From assembly GCF_002174455.2 (NCBI RefSeq), contig NZ_CP147246.1, forward strand, positions 1,763,501 to 1,827,500: a DNA stretch of 64,000 nt, given 5' to 3'. Every line of letters begins with the position of its first letter. Position 1 is the first letter of the stretch. Positions 1-9,998 of the stretch are shown here, one piece after another. The notes below the pieces were generated by a model. That model saw only the letters and a program-made list of their open reading frames with translations. It was not told the origin of the DNA and searched no databases. Origin of the DNA: Enterococcus sp. 9D6_DIV0238 (GTDB lineage Bacteria > Bacillota > Bacilli > Lactobacillales > Enterococcaceae). A program made the position numbers and the translations under genes.

Positions 1-1472
1 TCCTGTACTAAAGTATCATATTCTTTATTTGAGTAACGGCCTCTATTATACGCGCCACCAGTTACAAATAAATCAGTGAAACTGCTTGGGTCTGCATAAT
101 CAGCACCCCAACCGCCCATGATCACTTCGAAATCACCGTTTTTACCACGATCTAAACGAACGGTAAATGGTACATTGGTCACTGTTACATCTACACCGTC
201 AAGGTTTTCTTTCACAGCACCCTGAATATATTCTAAGATTTTCTTCGTCGAGTCTGTATCATCTCCGACAATATCGAATTTGAATGAATCGATGCCCAGT
301 TCTTTTTTCGCTGCTTCCCAGTATTTTTTCGCTTGTTCTTTGTCGGATTTCAAGATTCCTTTGTTTTCTTCTGCGAAATCTTTATTGTCTTTTGGCGAGA
401 ACGACATTCCTTCCGGCACTAACCCTGTTGAAGCAATAGACCCATCACCTAAAATTCGGTCAACAACAGCATCACGATCGATAGAGTAAGAAATTGCTTT
501 TCTTAAGTTCTCATTATGGTAAGGAGAATCTGCATCCCTTTGGTTAAATTCCAAGTAAGAAGTACGGGCTTCTTTTTGGATGACTAATTGTGGATCATCT
601 GCCATTTGCTGAGCCAGTTCACCACTTAAAATAACGTCATCTGTCTGACCATCTTGGAATAAGTTTAGAGAGGTTGGTGCTTCTTTGACCACTTTCACTT
701 CGATTTTATCTAATTGTACAGTGTCTTTATCCCAATATTGATCATTTTTTGTATATGACCATTCTGTATCTGTTCCTGGACCATCAAAATCAGTCAATGT
801 GAATGGACCATTGTAAACAGATGCTTCACTCTTCGTTGCATAGTCTTTCCCTTGTTCTTCCACTACTTTTTTATTTTGCGGGAAGAACGATGGAAATGCT
901 AATAAGTAATCGAAATAAGGTGTTGTCTGCTCCAATGTTACTTCTAATTCATGATCGCCATTCGCTTTGATCCCAAGCTCATCAAGCCCTTTTTTACCTG
1001 CTGAGACATCTGCCCCGTTCTTCACTAATTCAAACATGTAGGCATATTCTGCTGCAGTTTTAGGATCTGCTGTACGTTGCCAGCCATACACATAGTCTGC
1101 TGCCACTACAGGATCTCCATTAGACCATTTAGCATCTTCTCTAAGTTTGAATTTATATGTCAGTCCGTCCTCACTTTTTTCAGCCATTTCAATAGCACCA
1201 GCCGGCTGAGGTTTGCTGTTCTCATCTAGACGATATAACCCTTCATAAACGTTGTTTAACGCCGAAAAGCTAATTGTATTCGTTGCGACTGATAAATCAG
1301 CACTTGGCATTTCTTGTTGCACAACTACTCTAAAAAGCTGTTCCCCACTAGCTTTTTTCCCTCCAGTACTGCTACCTGTCGAATCGGTTTTTCCTCCGCC
1401 TCCACATGCTGCTAAAGCAAGTGTCGACAACATCATAACACTGATCAATTTAGTCATCTTCGATTTTTTCAT
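1..1472 (-). CDS. Peptide ABC transporter substrate-binding lipoprotein (OppA-like), 3' end cut by window edge
   Basis: This is the extracellular lipid-anchored receptor of an oligopeptide ABC importer (solute-binding family 5). The reading frame is open from an ATG at 1472 to the left edge, so the C-terminus is missing. The first 23 residues are a lipoprotein signal peptide with the lipobox LALAAC and Cys23 as the acylated residue, followed by a Gly/Ser-rich linker. The family signature region (VYEGLYRLDE, then the YVYGWQRTADP block) is clear. A close paralogue is encoded at 37256-38908, and many blocks such as FTLTDFDGPGTDT and EAPTSLNLFQDGQ are shared. No permease or ATPase genes of the transporter are visible here. 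An AT-rich stretch upstream (1473-1600) should hold its promoter. Confidence 0.93.
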   Translation of the reverse strand, partial: MKKSKMTKLISVMMLSTLALAACGGGGKTDSTGSSTGGKKASGEQLFRVVVQQEMPSADLSVATNTISFSALNNVYEGLYRLDENSKPQPAGAIEMAEKSEDGLTYKFKLREDAKWSNGDPVVAADYVYGWQRTADPKTAAEYAYMFELVKNGADVSAGKKGLDELGIKANGDHELEVTLEQTTPYFDYLLAFPSFFPQNKKVVEEQGKDYATKSEASVYNGPFTLTDFDGPGTDTEWSYTKNDQYWDKDTVQLDKIEVKVVKEAPTSLNLFQDGQTDDVILSGELAQQMADDPQLVIQKEARTSYLEFNQRDADSPYHNENLRKAISYSIDRDAVVDRILGDGSIASTGLVPEGMSFSPKDNKDFAEENKGILKSDKEQAKKYWEAAKKELGIDSFKFDIVGDDTDSTKKILEYIQGAVKENLDGVDVTVTNVPFTVRLDRGKNGDFEVIMGGWGADYADPSSFTDLFVTGGAYNRGRYSNKEYDTLVQ

Positions 1473-1602
1473 TTTATTCTCCTTAATAAATAATAATTTT
1501 CTTTTCAAATTTTAATATTTTGAATATTCTTATAATACTAAAAAGAATCCAGAATAGCAACTGTTTTAGTCACACATAAAATAACAAGTGATATAAAAAA
1601 TT

Positions 1603-1634
1603 AAAAAAACATCTAGTGTGAGAAAACACTAGAC
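1603..1634 (-). terminator. Rho-independent terminator after msrB
   Basis: On the minus strand a stem GTCTAGTGT/ACACTAGAT with a 6-base loop is followed by seven T residues. It lies 11 bases beyond the msrB stop codon. Confidence 0.8.
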
Positions 1635-1644
1635 GCTTTATTGA

Positions 1645-2082
1645 TCATTCAAATAAGGATTTATACTCTCCATATCCTTCTTCTTCTAACTTTTCTACTG
1701 GAACAAATCTTAGAGCAGCTGCATTGATACAATAGCGGAGACCGCCTTGATCTTGGGGACCGTCTGTGAACACGTGACCTAAATGTGAATCTGCTTCTTT
1801 ACTCCGCACTTCGACCCGATGCATTCCCAATGAAAAATCGGCTTTTTCTTTGACACCGCGTTTTTCTATAGGGTGAGTAAATGAAGGCCAACCGCAGCCC
1901 GCATCATATTTGTCAGTCGAACTAAAGAGTGGCTCACCGCTGACGATATCGACGTATATCCCATCTTGATAAAAATCATCATACTTTCCTGAGAATGGAC
2001 GCTCTGTTGCGTTTTCTTGGGTTACTGCATATTCAATATCGGTCAATTTTTGTTTCAGCTCTTCTTTTGAAGGTTTTTCCAC
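1645..2082 (-). CDS. msrB: Peptide methionine (R)-S-oxide reductase MsrB
   Basis: This cytosolic repair enzyme reduces methionine-R-sulfoxide in proteins. The 145-residue length is normal for a stand-alone MsrB. The family motifs GCGWPSF (about residue 62) and [11 protein letters not shown] (about residue 117, with the catalytic Cys) are present. The CxxC zinc pairs of the zinc-containing subgroup are not seen, which is common in lactic acid bacteria. The start is a GTG preceded by AAGGA at a rather long spacing; no better in-frame start is visible. It has its own terminator and appears to be transcribed separately from the mutSL operon, whose terminator lies just upstream at 2134-2170. Confidence 0.95.
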   Translation of the reverse strand: MEKPSKEELKQKLTDIEYAVTQENATERPFSGKYDDFYQDGIYVDIVSGEPLFSSTDKYDAGCGWPSFTHPIEKRGVKEKADFSLGMHRVEVRSKEADSHLGHVFTDGPQDQGGLRYCINAAALRFVPVEKLEEEGYGEYKSLFE

Positions 2083-2133
2083 GACAAATCACATCCTTAC
2101 TAGTTTTATTATCTTAATAATAGCATTATTCAG

Positions 2134-2170
2134 AAAAAAACACTTATTTCCTGTTTAGAAAATAAGTGTT
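2134..2170 (-). terminator. Terminator at the end of the ricA-mutS-mutL-maf-thioesterase operon
   Basis: On the minus strand AACACTTATTT pairs with AAATAAGTGTT and is followed by seven T residues. It sits 11 bases after the thioesterase stop codon. Confidence 0.8.
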
Positions 2171-2180
2171 TAAGCGTTTA

Positions 2181-2675
2181 TTAACTCCAAGGAATGTCCA
2201 AATCTACATTTTTTGCAAGATCGATACTTTCTTGACGTTTGGCTTGTCGAGCTGCTTTTCTTGTTTCATACCCTTGGCAGATAAAGCGTTCTTCTTCTGT
2301 TTGAGGTTCGATCATTTCTGGCAACTCCGCACCTTTAGGCACAACAAATGTCATGAAACACGTTCCCGCCAGATAACGTTCACCTGTAAATAAGTCTTCA
2401 CCGATCACTTTAGCAAAAATTTCCATTGAGCGTGTACCAACACCAGATACATACGCATCGATACAAACAGAATGATTAGCTTTTAATGGCGCTAAAAAAT
2501 CTAGATGATCCACAGAAGCCGTCACAATGGCTGATCTTGACACACGCACAGCTGCAATCCCAGCGGTTTCATCCAGCCAAGCCATCAACTGACCACCAAA
2601 TAATGTCTTATGAAAATTTAGATAAGGATACGTAATAATATGAGTTTGAATCGCTCTTGTTTCTGAGCATTTCAT
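2181..2675 (-). CDS. Acyl-CoA thioesterase, hotdog fold
   Basis: This is a cytosolic hotdog-fold thioesterase of the acyl-CoA hydrolase (YciA/cytosolic ACOT-like) type, which releases CoA from acyl-CoA. The conserved block HKTLFGGQLMAWLDE (residues 22-36) contains the Asp of the family active site, followed by the strand motif VTASVDHLDFLAPL. The length of 164 residues is normal for a single hotdog domain. It starts 24 bases after maf and probably closes the mutS-mutL-maf operon. The physiological substrate cannot be told from the sequence. Confidence 0.85.
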   Translation of the reverse strand: MKCSETRAIQTHIITYPYLNFHKTLFGGQLMAWLDETAGIAAVRVSRSAIVTASVDHLDFLAPLKANHSVCIDAYVSGVGTRSMEIFAKVIGEDLFTGERYLAGTCFMTFVVPKGAELPEMIEPQTEEERFICQGYETRKAARQAKRQESIDLAKNVDLDIPWS

Positions 2676-2699
2676 CGATAGTCCTTCTTTCTATTATTC

Positions 2700-3254
2700 T
2701 TAATCAAACGCCGGCAGCATGCGATACAGCGTGGATATGGGAAGTCCCATGATCGAATAGTAATCACCTTGAATATTTTTTATGAACAAAGCGCCTTGTT
2801 CTTGGATCCCATATGCTCCTGCTTTATCTTTATATTCATCAGTATCTAAATAGCGATTGATTTCTTCATCACTCAATTCATAGAATTCCACAGTTGCCGG
2901 AACAGTCGCTGAGGATTCTTGATCGTCTTTCATCAAAACCACACTTGTATAAACCTTATGTGTCCGACCGCTAAGCTGCTTCAGCATGCGGAAACCATCT
3001 TCTCGTGATGTCGGTTTTCCTAAAATCTCATTATCGATCGTAACGATGGTATCACAACCGATCACTAAATCATTCGGGTATTTCTTAGCAATGTGTTTTG
3101 CCTTTTGTGTAGCCATCTCTAAGACATAGTCCATTGGGGTAAAATAGCTTTTTACCTCTTCGTTGATATCTGCCGGGACGATCTCGAAATCCGAGACGAT
3201 TCGTCCAAGCAACTCCCGTCTGCGCGGAGATTGTGAAGCTAGAATTACTGCCAT
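2700..3254 (-). CDS. maf: Maf-family nucleoside triphosphate pyrophosphatase
   Basis: Maf proteins hydrolyse non-canonical or modified nucleoside triphosphates (dTTP/UTP pyrophosphatase subgroup) and have been linked to septation in Bacillus. The N-terminal motif [11 protein letters not shown] and the later GCDTIV block identify the family. I place the start at the ATG at 3254 because AAAGGTG lies 6 bases upstream of it; the frame is open to a TTG at 3272, but that would put the ribosome site inside the gene. The product is then 184 residues, normal for the family. It lies 21 bases downstream of mutL and is probably cotranscribed with it. Confidence 0.93.
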   Translation of the reverse strand: MAVILASQSPRRRELLGRIVSDFEIVPADINEEVKSYFTPMDYVLEMATQKAKHIAKKYPNDLVIGCDTIVTIDNEILGKPTSREDGFRMLKQLSGRTHKVYTSVVLMKDDQESSATVPATVEFYELSDEEINRYLDTDEYKDKAGAYGIQEQGALFIKNIQGDYYSIMGLPISTLYRMLPAFD

Positions 3255-3275
3255 TTCTGTCACCTTTTTCAATTT

Positions 3276-5333
3276 TTAGTGTGGGTCTTGAATTCGTTTA
3301 AACATTTTCTCCATATCGGAATTTGTAAAATGGATCAATACTGGGCGGCCATGAGGACAGTTAAACGGATTCTCGCATGTTTTAAGATCTTTTAACAACA
3401 CTCTAGCCTGTTGTTCATTTAAATAATGATTTGCTTTGATCGAGCGTTTACAGCTCATCATGATCGCTGTTGCTTCACGGAATTTTTTCACACTGACTTT
3501 TCCAGTTGTTAAAAACATATCGATCATTTCTCGAATGATACTCTCTTCTTCACCTGCTGGATACCAAGTAGGATGAGCACGCACAATAAAGCTGTTTTGA
3601 CCAAAGTCTTCTAGATGGATGCCCACTTCAGCCAGAGTATCTTTCGCTTCTTTGATTTTCAACGCATCATTGTTCGGATAGTCGATCACGATCGGTACTA
3701 AAAGCTCTTGAAGATCATCAGAAACTTCACCGATTTTTTCTCTAAAATATTCATATTTGATCCGTTCTTGCGCAGCATGTTGATCGATGATATATAGTCC
3801 ATCTTTACTTTGGGCAAAAAGATAGGTGCCATGCATTTGACCAAAATACTCTAATTCTGGAAAACGTTCTTTCGGACGTTCAGATGATAACTTATTAAGT
3901 GCCTGCTCTAATTGTCGTTCATTATTCTTTGCTGAAAAATCAAACTCTGGATGATGACTCAATTCTTTTTCATACACTTGTTCATCTACTATTGTTGCGT
4001 TTTCTGAATCCATAGATACCTCAGTCGATTCAACAGTAGGTTCTTCAATCGGTCGTTCTTCATAGGGCGAACTAAATGCATGGGCCATCAATGCTTCTTT
4101 CTCTTGTTCAGTTGGAGAACTTTCTGCTTTTGGCTTTTCAGGTAATGGTTGTGTTGAAAAGTCTGCCTTTGTTTCTTTGACAAAGAAATTACCACTAGTA
4201 GGATCGTAACCTAAACTTCCCGGCTTTCGAATCGGTTTTGCTGTTTCCTCTTGTTCTGTCAAAGGGATTTCCATTTGCTCTACTTTCGGCTGCTGCTCGA
4301 CCTTCTTTTTGAAACGCAGATTATCTGCAGCATTTGGAATCAGCTGTTCCTGACTCAAGACTTCACGGATTGCTTCACTGATGAGTGCCATCAATTCTTT
4401 TTCCTTACTCAAACGAACTTCTTGCTTCGTTGGATGAACATTGACATCCACCAACAAAGGATCCATCTCGATTTCTAAAACAGCGATCGGAAAACGGCCG
4501 ACCATCAGTTTTGAGCCATACCCATCAACCACTGCTTTATTCAAAGAAAAGTTTTTGATATAACGCCCATTGATGATCGTAGATAAATAATTGCGGCTCG
4601 CTCTCGTCACTTCTGGTAAAGAGACATACCCAGTCAATTTAAAATCTAAATCTTCCGCTTCTATTTTCAACATTTTTTTAGCGGTACTGATGCCGTAAAT
4701 GCCTGCGATCGTCTGTTTTAGATCACCATTTCCTGTCGTGTTCATCATTTTATTTCCATCATGGACTAAACGAAAAGCGATGTTTGGGTGGCTCAAGGCT
4801 AAACGATTGACGATATCCCCAATATTCGCTAGCTCAGTCTGGATCGTCTTGACATATTTTAAGCGTGCCGGCGTATTGAAGAACAGATTAGAAACAGTGA
4901 TTTTCGTACCTTTTCTCAAGGCTGCTGGACGATGTTCTTCGACTTTACCGCCCTTCATTTGAATAAAACTGCCTTCACCTTCTTCTGAGACAGCTGTTTC
5001 TACGATGATTTCCGAAACAGAAGCAATACTTGGAAGAGCTTCTCCACGAAATCCTAAACTACGAATGCGGAATAAATCGTCTCTCGTATGGATTTTGCTT
5101 GTTGCATGGCGCTTAAAGGCATTCAAGATATCATCTTTTGCGATTCCATCACCATTATCAATCACTTGGATCGTTTTTAGCCCTGCCTCTTCGATGAAAA
5201 TATCGATTTGAGAACTGCCAGCATCAATTGCATTTTCGACAAGTTCTTTTACAACGGATGCAGGACGTTCGACGACTTCACCAGCAGCGATCTGATTGGC
5301 AAGTTGTTCTGATAATTCTTGGATTTTTCCCAT
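3276..5333 (-). CDS. mutL: DNA mismatch repair protein MutL
   Basis: MutL couples MutS mismatch recognition to strand incision. The N-terminal GHKL ATPase motifs are present ([21 protein letters not shown]). The C-terminal domain carries the complete endonuclease motif [12 protein letters not shown] near residue 520 and the zinc-site CPHGRP near the end, so this is a nicking MutL of the Gram-positive type. The two domains are joined by a Glu/Pro-rich linker (about residues 340-480). I prefer the second ATG (5333), which gives MGKIQELS and an AAGG ribosome site at good spacing; the upstream ATG at 5342 abuts the Shine-Dalgarno sequence. It follows mutS by about 30 bases. Confidence 0.97.
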   Translation of the reverse strand: MGKIQELSEQLANQIAAGEVVERPASVVKELVENAIDAGSSQIDIFIEEAGLKTIQVIDNGDGIAKDDILNAFKRHATSKIHTRDDLFRIRSLGFRGEALPSIASVSEIIVETAVSEEGEGSFIQMKGGKVEEHRPAALRKGTKITVSNLFFNTPARLKYVKTIQTELANIGDIVNRLALSHPNIAFRLVHDGNKMMNTTGNGDLKQTIAGIYGISTAKKMLKIEAEDLDFKLTGYVSLPEVTRASRNYLSTIINGRYIKNFSLNKAVVDGYGSKLMVGRFPIAVLEIEMDPLLVDVNVHPTKQEVRLSKEKELMALISEAIREVLSQEQLIPNAADNLRFKKKVEQQPKVEQMEIPLTEQEETAKPIRKPGSLGYDPTSGNFFVKETKADFSTQPLPEKPKAESSPTEQEKEALMAHAFSSPYEERPIEEPTVESTEVSMDSENATIVDEQVYEKELSHHPEFDFSAKNNERQLEQALNKLSSERPKERFPELEYFGQMHGTYLFAQSKDGLYIIDQHAAQERIKYEYFREKIGEVSDDLQELLVPIVIDYPNNDALKIKEAKDTLAEVGIHLEDFGQNSFIVRAHPTWYPAGEEESIIREMIDMFLTTGKVSVKKFREATAIMMSCKRSIKANHYLNEQQARVLLKDLKTCENPFNCPHGRPVLIHFTNSDMEKMFKRIQDPH

Positions 5334-5363
5334 CTGTCCCATCCTTTCCTTGCTTCACGTTCG

Positions 5364-7931
5364 TTAGATTCTTTTTTGCAGTTCATGTAATTTATTTAAT
5401 GCATCCATCGGTGTCATTTCTAATAGGTTCATTTTTTTCAATGTATCGATCACGCTCAATTCATCTGTCGACACTTCTTTAAATAAAGATAACTGTTCTG
5501 TATCTTCATTGATTTCGTCTTGATATTCGACTGTCTTCACCGGTTGTTCTTCTGATTCCAGAGCAGATAGAATCGTCGCTGCCCGTTCCAAAAGATCACT
5601 TGGTAAACCGGCAATTTTTGCTACGTGGATCCCGTAGCTCTTATCAGCTGGACCATCCATCATTTTATGAAGGAAAACGACTTCGCCATTTTTTTCCACA
5701 GCACCAACATGAATATTTTTTAATCCCTTCAGATTTTCATCTAACACTGTTAGTTCATGATAGTGGGTAGAGAATAGGGTTTTCGCTTTAACTTCTCTGT
5801 GGATATACTCAATGATCGCCTGAGCCAAAGCCATACCGTCATATGTAGCTGTACCACGACCAAGCTCATCAAACAAAATCAAGCTATTCGGTGTCGCATG
5901 ACGAAGTGCCTGATTGGCTTCCATCATTTCTACCATGAAGGTGCTTTGTCCTGCAATCAAGTCATCTGATGCACCGATCCTAGTAAAAATCTGATCGAAT
6001 ATCGGTAATTCTGCTGATTCAGCAGGAACAAAACAGCCGATTTGCGCCATCACTACTGTAAGTGCAAGCTGACGCATATAGGTACTTTTACCGGACATAT
6101 TTGGCCCAGTGATCAAAAGGATAATATTTTCTTTATCCATATGCACACTGTTTGGGATATATTCTTGATGACCTAAGACCTTTTCAACAACGGGGTGACG
6201 CCCTTCAACGATATGAAGTTCTTTACTATTGCTTTTCAGTGTTGGACGGACGTATTGATAACGTTCACTGACTGTGGCAAAAGCTTGCAGCACATCCACG
6301 GCACTGATCGTTTTGGCTAGTTTTTGTAGACGTTCGATATTCGCTTTGACTTTTTCACGAACTTCTAAGAATAGCTGATATTCAAGATCGACTGATTTTT
6401 CTTCTGCTTCTAAAATCAAAGTCTCCATTTCTTTGAGTTCCGGCGTAATGAAACGCTCAGCGTTTGCCAATGTTTGCTTGCGCTCGTATTTGCCTTCTGC
6501 TAGATTAGCTAAGTTCGACTTGGTTACTTCAATGTAGTAGCCAAATACACGATTAAAGCCAACTTTCAGAGTTTTGATTCCTGTTTCTTGACGCTCTTTT
6601 GCTTCCAATTCGGCTAGCCATTGTTTTCCATGTCGCATCGCATCACGATATTCGTCTAATTTTTCATTGTAATGATCTTTGATGACATTTCCTTCAGTGA
6701 TCGCTAATGGCGCCTCTTCATTGATCGCATTGTTGATCAATTCAACGATATCTTCTGCTGGATTCAAGTCTAAAAGTAATTCGTTCCATTCTCCCTGATT
6801 GATGCCGACGATCAATTCACGGACTAACGGTACCTGCTCTAGTGATGTCTTCAGCTGAATCAAATCACGCCCATTCACATTCCCAAACGCGACACGTCCA
6901 GCTAAGCGTTCAAGATCATAGACCTTGGTCAAGGTCGCTTGTAAATCAACACGTTCAAAATAAGCATTCAATAATGACTGAACCATTTCCTGCCTTGTCC
7001 GAATTTGTTTTTCTTGGATCAATGGACGATCCAGCCATTGTTTTAATAAACGACCGCCCATCGCCGTTTTTGTTTCATCCAGCAGCCACAACAACGTGCC
7101 TTTTTTCAAGCCGGTTCGAATCGATTGCGTCAGCTCCAAATTGAATTTTGAATAATGATCCATTTTTAAGAAATGATCTGGTTGATAGTCCACTGCTTTT
7201 TGGATATGAGCTAGGCTGCGTTTTTGTGTCGTAGTCAAATAAGTCAGCAATTTCCCTGTGACTTCTACTTCTAAGGGTTCCGTCAATTCACTTGTTAGGA
7301 AATTAAATTCAGCATTTTCTTCTGCTTCTTTTTGCTCTGAAAAAATGATATTCAGCCGACTTTTAAGAGTTTCCTGAAGTGTTTCTGATAAAGGGCTGCC
7401 CAAAACCATTTCTTTCGTTTGCAGGGCAGATGCTTCATTGATCAATCCGTCCTCATCACTTAAGATTGCTGTTTTTAGTTCTCCTGTACTTAAATCAACA
7501 TAGGCTAATCCAAATTGTCCAGCTGCTTCGACTACGGCGGTCAAGTAGTTGTTGTCTTTTGCTTCTAAGCCTTTGCTGTTCATGACTGTTCCAGGTGTGA
7601 TCAGTTGAACAACTTCACGTTTGACCATTCCTTTGGTCGTCTTTGGATCTTCTACTTGCTCACAAATAGCGACTTTATATCCCTTTTCGATCAGCGTATC
7701 GATATAACCTTGAGCTGCATGATGAGGAATACCGCACATTGGGATCGGCTCATCTGCATTACGGTTACGGCTCGTCAATGTTAGCTCTAATAATTGCGAC
7801 GCATTGATCGCATCTTCATAAAACATTTCGTAAAAATCACCTAAGCGATAAAAAAGAAATGCATCCTGATACTGGTCTTTGATTGCTAAGTATTGTTCCA
7901 TCATTGGCGTATTTTTGGTCTTTTGCGGCAT
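5364..7931 (-). CDS. mutS: DNA mismatch repair protein MutS
   Basis: MutS recognises mismatches and small loops and recruits MutL. At 855 residues it is a full-length MutS1. The mismatch-reading Phe-x-Glu motif is in GDFYEMF (about residues 31-37). The C-terminal ABC-type ATPase carries the Walker A motif GPNMSGKST (about residue 605), followed by FDELGRGT (Walker B) and the helix that ends in STHYHEL. It begins 2 bases after the end of the ricA-like gene and precedes mutL, the order found in Bacillus. Confidence 0.98.
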   Translation of the reverse strand: MPQKTKNTPMMEQYLAIKDQYQDAFLFYRLGDFYEMFYEDAINASQLLELTLTSRNRNADEPIPMCGIPHHAAQGYIDTLIEKGYKVAICEQVEDPKTTKGMVKREVVQLITPGTVMNSKGLEAKDNNYLTAVVEAAGQFGLAYVDLSTGELKTAILSDEDGLINEASALQTKEMVLGSPLSETLQETLKSRLNIIFSEQKEAEENAEFNFLTSELTEPLEVEVTGKLLTYLTTTQKRSLAHIQKAVDYQPDHFLKMDHYSKFNLELTQSIRTGLKKGTLLWLLDETKTAMGGRLLKQWLDRPLIQEKQIRTRQEMVQSLLNAYFERVDLQATLTKVYDLERLAGRVAFGNVNGRDLIQLKTSLEQVPLVRELIVGINQGEWNELLLDLNPAEDIVELINNAINEEAPLAITEGNVIKDHYNEKLDEYRDAMRHGKQWLAELEAKERQETGIKTLKVGFNRVFGYYIEVTKSNLANLAEGKYERKQTLANAERFITPELKEMETLILEAEEKSVDLEYQLFLEVREKVKANIERLQKLAKTISAVDVLQAFATVSERYQYVRPTLKSNSKELHIVEGRHPVVEKVLGHQEYIPNSVHMDKENIILLITGPNMSGKSTYMRQLALTVVMAQIGCFVPAESAELPIFDQIFTRIGASDDLIAGQSTFMVEMMEANQALRHATPNSLILFDELGRGTATYDGMALAQAIIEYIHREVKAKTLFSTHYHELTVLDENLKGLKNIHVGAVEKNGEVVFLHKMMDGPADKSYGIHVAKIAGLPSDLLERAATILSALESEEQPVKTVEYQDEINEDTEQLSLFKEVSTDELSVIDTLKKMNLLEMTPMDALNKLHELQKRI

Positions 7932-7933
7932 TG

Positions 7934-8302
7934 TTACCCTTCTTTCTCTAGTTCTTCATTGATTCTATATTGGATCATATCCGTCACGTGCTGTAATAAG
8001 TCATTCGCTTCCATCAGTTGTTCACGATATGCCACTACTAATGGGTGCTCATCAAATTCTTTCGTCAGCTCATTTGCTCTTTGGATAGCTGCTTTTTCTG
8101 CCTCAGGTTTGTCATAATGTGCAAACTGGACAGCATCTTTTTGAGCAGCTTTGATTTGTTCGACCAGCTCTGTCAGTTTTTCGTTATTTTGAACTTTTTC
8201 TTCTATTTTTTTGTAGCGTTGAATCAATTCATCTTCACCGATCAAGGCGAGTAGTTTCATTAATTCTTCGTTGATTTTTTTATCTGTAATGGATGGCTCC
8301 AT
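7934..8302 (-). CDS. ricA: RicA/YmcA-like protein (YlbF family)
   Basis: In Bacillus subtilis RicA (YmcA) works with RicF (YlbF) and RicT (YaaT) in a complex that promotes RNase Y-dependent mRNA maturation. This 122-residue, largely helical protein shares the family blocks [19 protein letters not shown] and [13 protein letters not shown] with B. subtilis YmcA, and it sits next to mutS as in Bacillus. It ends soon after the last helix and lacks the C-terminal cysteine tail that binds the iron-sulfur cluster in the Bacillus protein. The functional name is therefore an inference from homology and synteny. rny, the expected partner, is in the same window at 39.1-40.7 kb. Confidence 0.8.
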   Translation of the reverse strand: MEPSITDKKINEELMKLLALIGEDELIQRYKKIEEKVQNNEKLTELVEQIKAAQKDAVQFAHYDKPEAEKAAIQRANELTKEFDEHPLVVAYREQLMEANDLLQHVTDMIQYRINEELEKEG

Positions 8303-8354
8303 GATTTCACACCTTTATTCTTGAGTAGGATTTTATTCTAAAACAAGTCTATTT

Positions 8355-8381
8355 ATTTTAACATAATTCGAGCAGAATCAA
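8355..8381 (-). promoter_or_regulatory. Candidate promoter of the ricA-mutS-mutL operon
   Basis: On the minus strand TTGATT is followed after 15 bases by TAAAAT with a TGT extension just upstream (extended -10). The -35/-10 spacing is short, so the call rests mainly on the extended -10. Confidence 0.4.
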
Positions 8382-8529
8382 CAGTTTGTGGAGAGAAAAA
8401 AGCTGTATATCCTGATTCAGGATACCACTCAACTTCTCTTTGATACGGTAAATGTCTTAATGATCGATTTCTTTGATCAGTTATTTTTTGTTTGAAGTAT
8501 TTTCTTCAACCGTTCAATATTTTATACAC

Positions 8530-8564
8530 AAAAACAGTATCAGTGATTATTCACTCACTGATAC
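8530..8564 (-). terminator. Terminator of the mur-PTS operon
   Basis: A perfect 10-bp stem GTATCAGTGA/TCACTGATAC is followed on the minus strand by TGTTTTTG. It lies about 90 bases beyond the IIA gene. Confidence 0.8.
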
Positions 8565-8655
8565 CGTTTCATCATTTCGTATTATATTCGACTGTTTATT
8601 GAATAGCTGAAAATTAATAACGAACTTGAACTTATCGATCACATTATTTAAGCAA

Positions 8656-9075
8656 CTATTCTTCAAATCCTTCTTCCTCATCTAATTCTGGTAGTTCAAT
8701 CATTTCAACCGCTTGTTGTCCAATAGTTGTTAGATAAGCAGCTAATTCATCTACATTTTCCAATGAGGAAACAGATGCTTCAATCACCATTGCTAAATTA
8801 AGTCCGGATACAACTCGTAATTGAGGATAGGTTCCCATCGCCATCATAGCAACATTGCAGGGCGTTCCACCTTTTAAATCTGCTATGATGATTGTAGAAA
8901 CATCCCCATTTTTTTGTAAAATCGCTTGTAATTTAGCTTGAGTACCGCTTAAACCATCTTCTGCTTTCATTGAGACGATTTCAGCATTCGCTAGATCGCC
9001 AACAATCATTTGAGTAGAAGCAAATGTTTCCTTAGCCATATTTCCGTGACTCATTAAAATTAATTTTGGTTTCAT
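8656..9075 (-). CDS. PTS EIIA component, mannose family
   Basis: This cytosolic EIIA accepts phosphate from HPr and passes it to EIIB. His10 in LILMSHGNMA is the expected phosphorylated residue, and the GGTPCNVAM block is the family signature. At 139 residues it is a single IIA domain with an acidic tail (about the last 10 residues). It is the last gene of an operon with IIC, IID, IIB, murR and murQ. Its separation from the other EII genes by murR-murQ is unusual but on the same strand with short gaps. Confidence 0.93.
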   Translation of the reverse strand: MKPKLILMSHGNMAKETFASTQMIVGDLANAEIVSMKAEDGLSGTQAKLQAILQKNGDVSTIIIADLKGGTPCNVAMMAMGTYPQLRVVSGLNLAMVIEASVSSLENVDELAAYLTTIGQQAVEMIELPELDEEEGFEE

Positions 9076-9096
9076 AACTTCCTCTTTTCATCACAT

Positions 9097-9987
9097 TTAT
9101 GCTAAAACTTCTGAAATACGGCCGTCATGCTCTGCTAATAATTCTTTAGCTTTAAAGTAATCTACCTTTGCTTTTGCCATAACGATCGCTGGTGCTACTT
9201 CAAAGTGAGCATTCTCTAAATATTCTTTGGCATCGATCTCATCGATTTCAGCCGCTTCTTTGATAATATTAGCTGCACGCTGCATCAATTTTTCATTGGT
9301 TGGCTGTACATTCACCATCAAATTTTGATAAATATTGCCGACTTTGATCATAATGCCTGTTGAAAACATGTTTAAAACCATCTTTTGGGCAGAGCCTGCC
9401 TTCATTCTAGTTGAGCCTGTAACGACTTCTGGACCTACGATCGGCGCAATCCCGATCTCTGCTATTTGATTCATCGGACTTACATCATTACACGTCACAG
9501 AAATAGTTAATGCGCCAACTTCTTGCCCGTATTCAATGGCAGAAATAGCATATGGAGTTCGGCCGCTAGCAGCTATTGCAATCACCACGTCCTGTGCCGT
9601 TAACTGATGATTCCTCAAATCTTCAATCGCCAATTCGTTTGAATCCTCTGCCCCTTCTACCGCTTGAAACATTGCTTTTTCCCCGCCAGCTAGAAGACCA
9701 AAGGCACGCTCAGGCGAAACACTGTATGTTGGTGTCAATTCAATTGCATCCAAAGCCCCTAAACGGCCGGAAGTTCCTGCGCCGCAATAGATCAAACGAC
9801 CACCCTTTTTGAATCGCTCTGCAGCTTTATCGATCGCTTCAGCGATTTTCGGTAAAACTTTTTGAACCGCTTCAGCAACCTTTTGATCTTCTTGATTGAT
9901 CAAGGTAACCATTTCTAACGTCGAGACTTGGTCTATTTTTTTTGTTGCTTCATTTCTAGCTTCTGTCGTCAATTCTTCTAATTTCAT
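9097..9987 (-). CDS. murQ: N-acetylmuramic acid 6-phosphate etherase MurQ
   Basis: MurQ cleaves the lactyl ether of MurNAc 6-phosphate to give GlcNAc 6-phosphate and lactate, the key step in cell-wall sugar recovery. The SIS-domain glycine-rich motif YCGAGTSGRLG (about residues 70-80) and the phosphosugar block GPEVVTGSTRMKAGSAQK are characteristic. I use the ATG at 9987 (MKLEELTTEARN), which has AGGGGTG upstream overlapping the murR stop; the frame extends 9 bases further to a GTG. The length of 296 residues is normal. The neighbours murR and a PTS point to MurNAc as the transported substrate. Confidence 0.96.
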   Translation of the reverse strand: MKLEELTTEARNEATKKIDQVSTLEMVTLINQEDQKVAEAVQKVLPKIAEAIDKAAERFKKGGRLIYCGAGTSGRLGALDAIELTPTYSVSPERAFGLLAGGEKAMFQAVEGAEDSNELAIEDLRNHQLTAQDVVIAIAASGRTPYAISAIEYGQEVGALTISVTCNDVSPMNQIAEIGIAPIVGPEVVTGSTRMKAGSAQKMVLNMFSTGIMIKVGNIYQNLMVNVQPTNEKLMQRAANIIKEAAEIDEIDAKEYLENAHFEVAPAIVMAKAKVDYFKAKELLAEHDGRISEVLA

Positions 9988-9998
9988 CCTGCACACCC

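Larger units (their letters stand above)
8303..8655. other. Intergenic region between the mur-PTS operon and ricA-mutS
   Basis: No gene is seen. The region holds the presumed ricA promoter (8355-8381), a perfect palindrome TATCCTGA-T-TCAGGATA (8408-8424) followed on the minus strand by TTTTTT a few bases on, and the terminator of the PTS operon (8530-8564). Confidence 0.6.

Noticed and set aside
1473..1602. CodY-type operator before the first OppA-like gene
   Set aside because: AATTTGAAAAGAAAATT resembles the CodY box only weakly, with the symmetric centre missing.
8408..8424. Terminator at the TATCCTGA palindrome
   Set aside because: It lies upstream of ricA and beyond the PTS operon's own terminator, in neither case placed to end a transcript; it could be an operator, but nothing supports a specific regulator.
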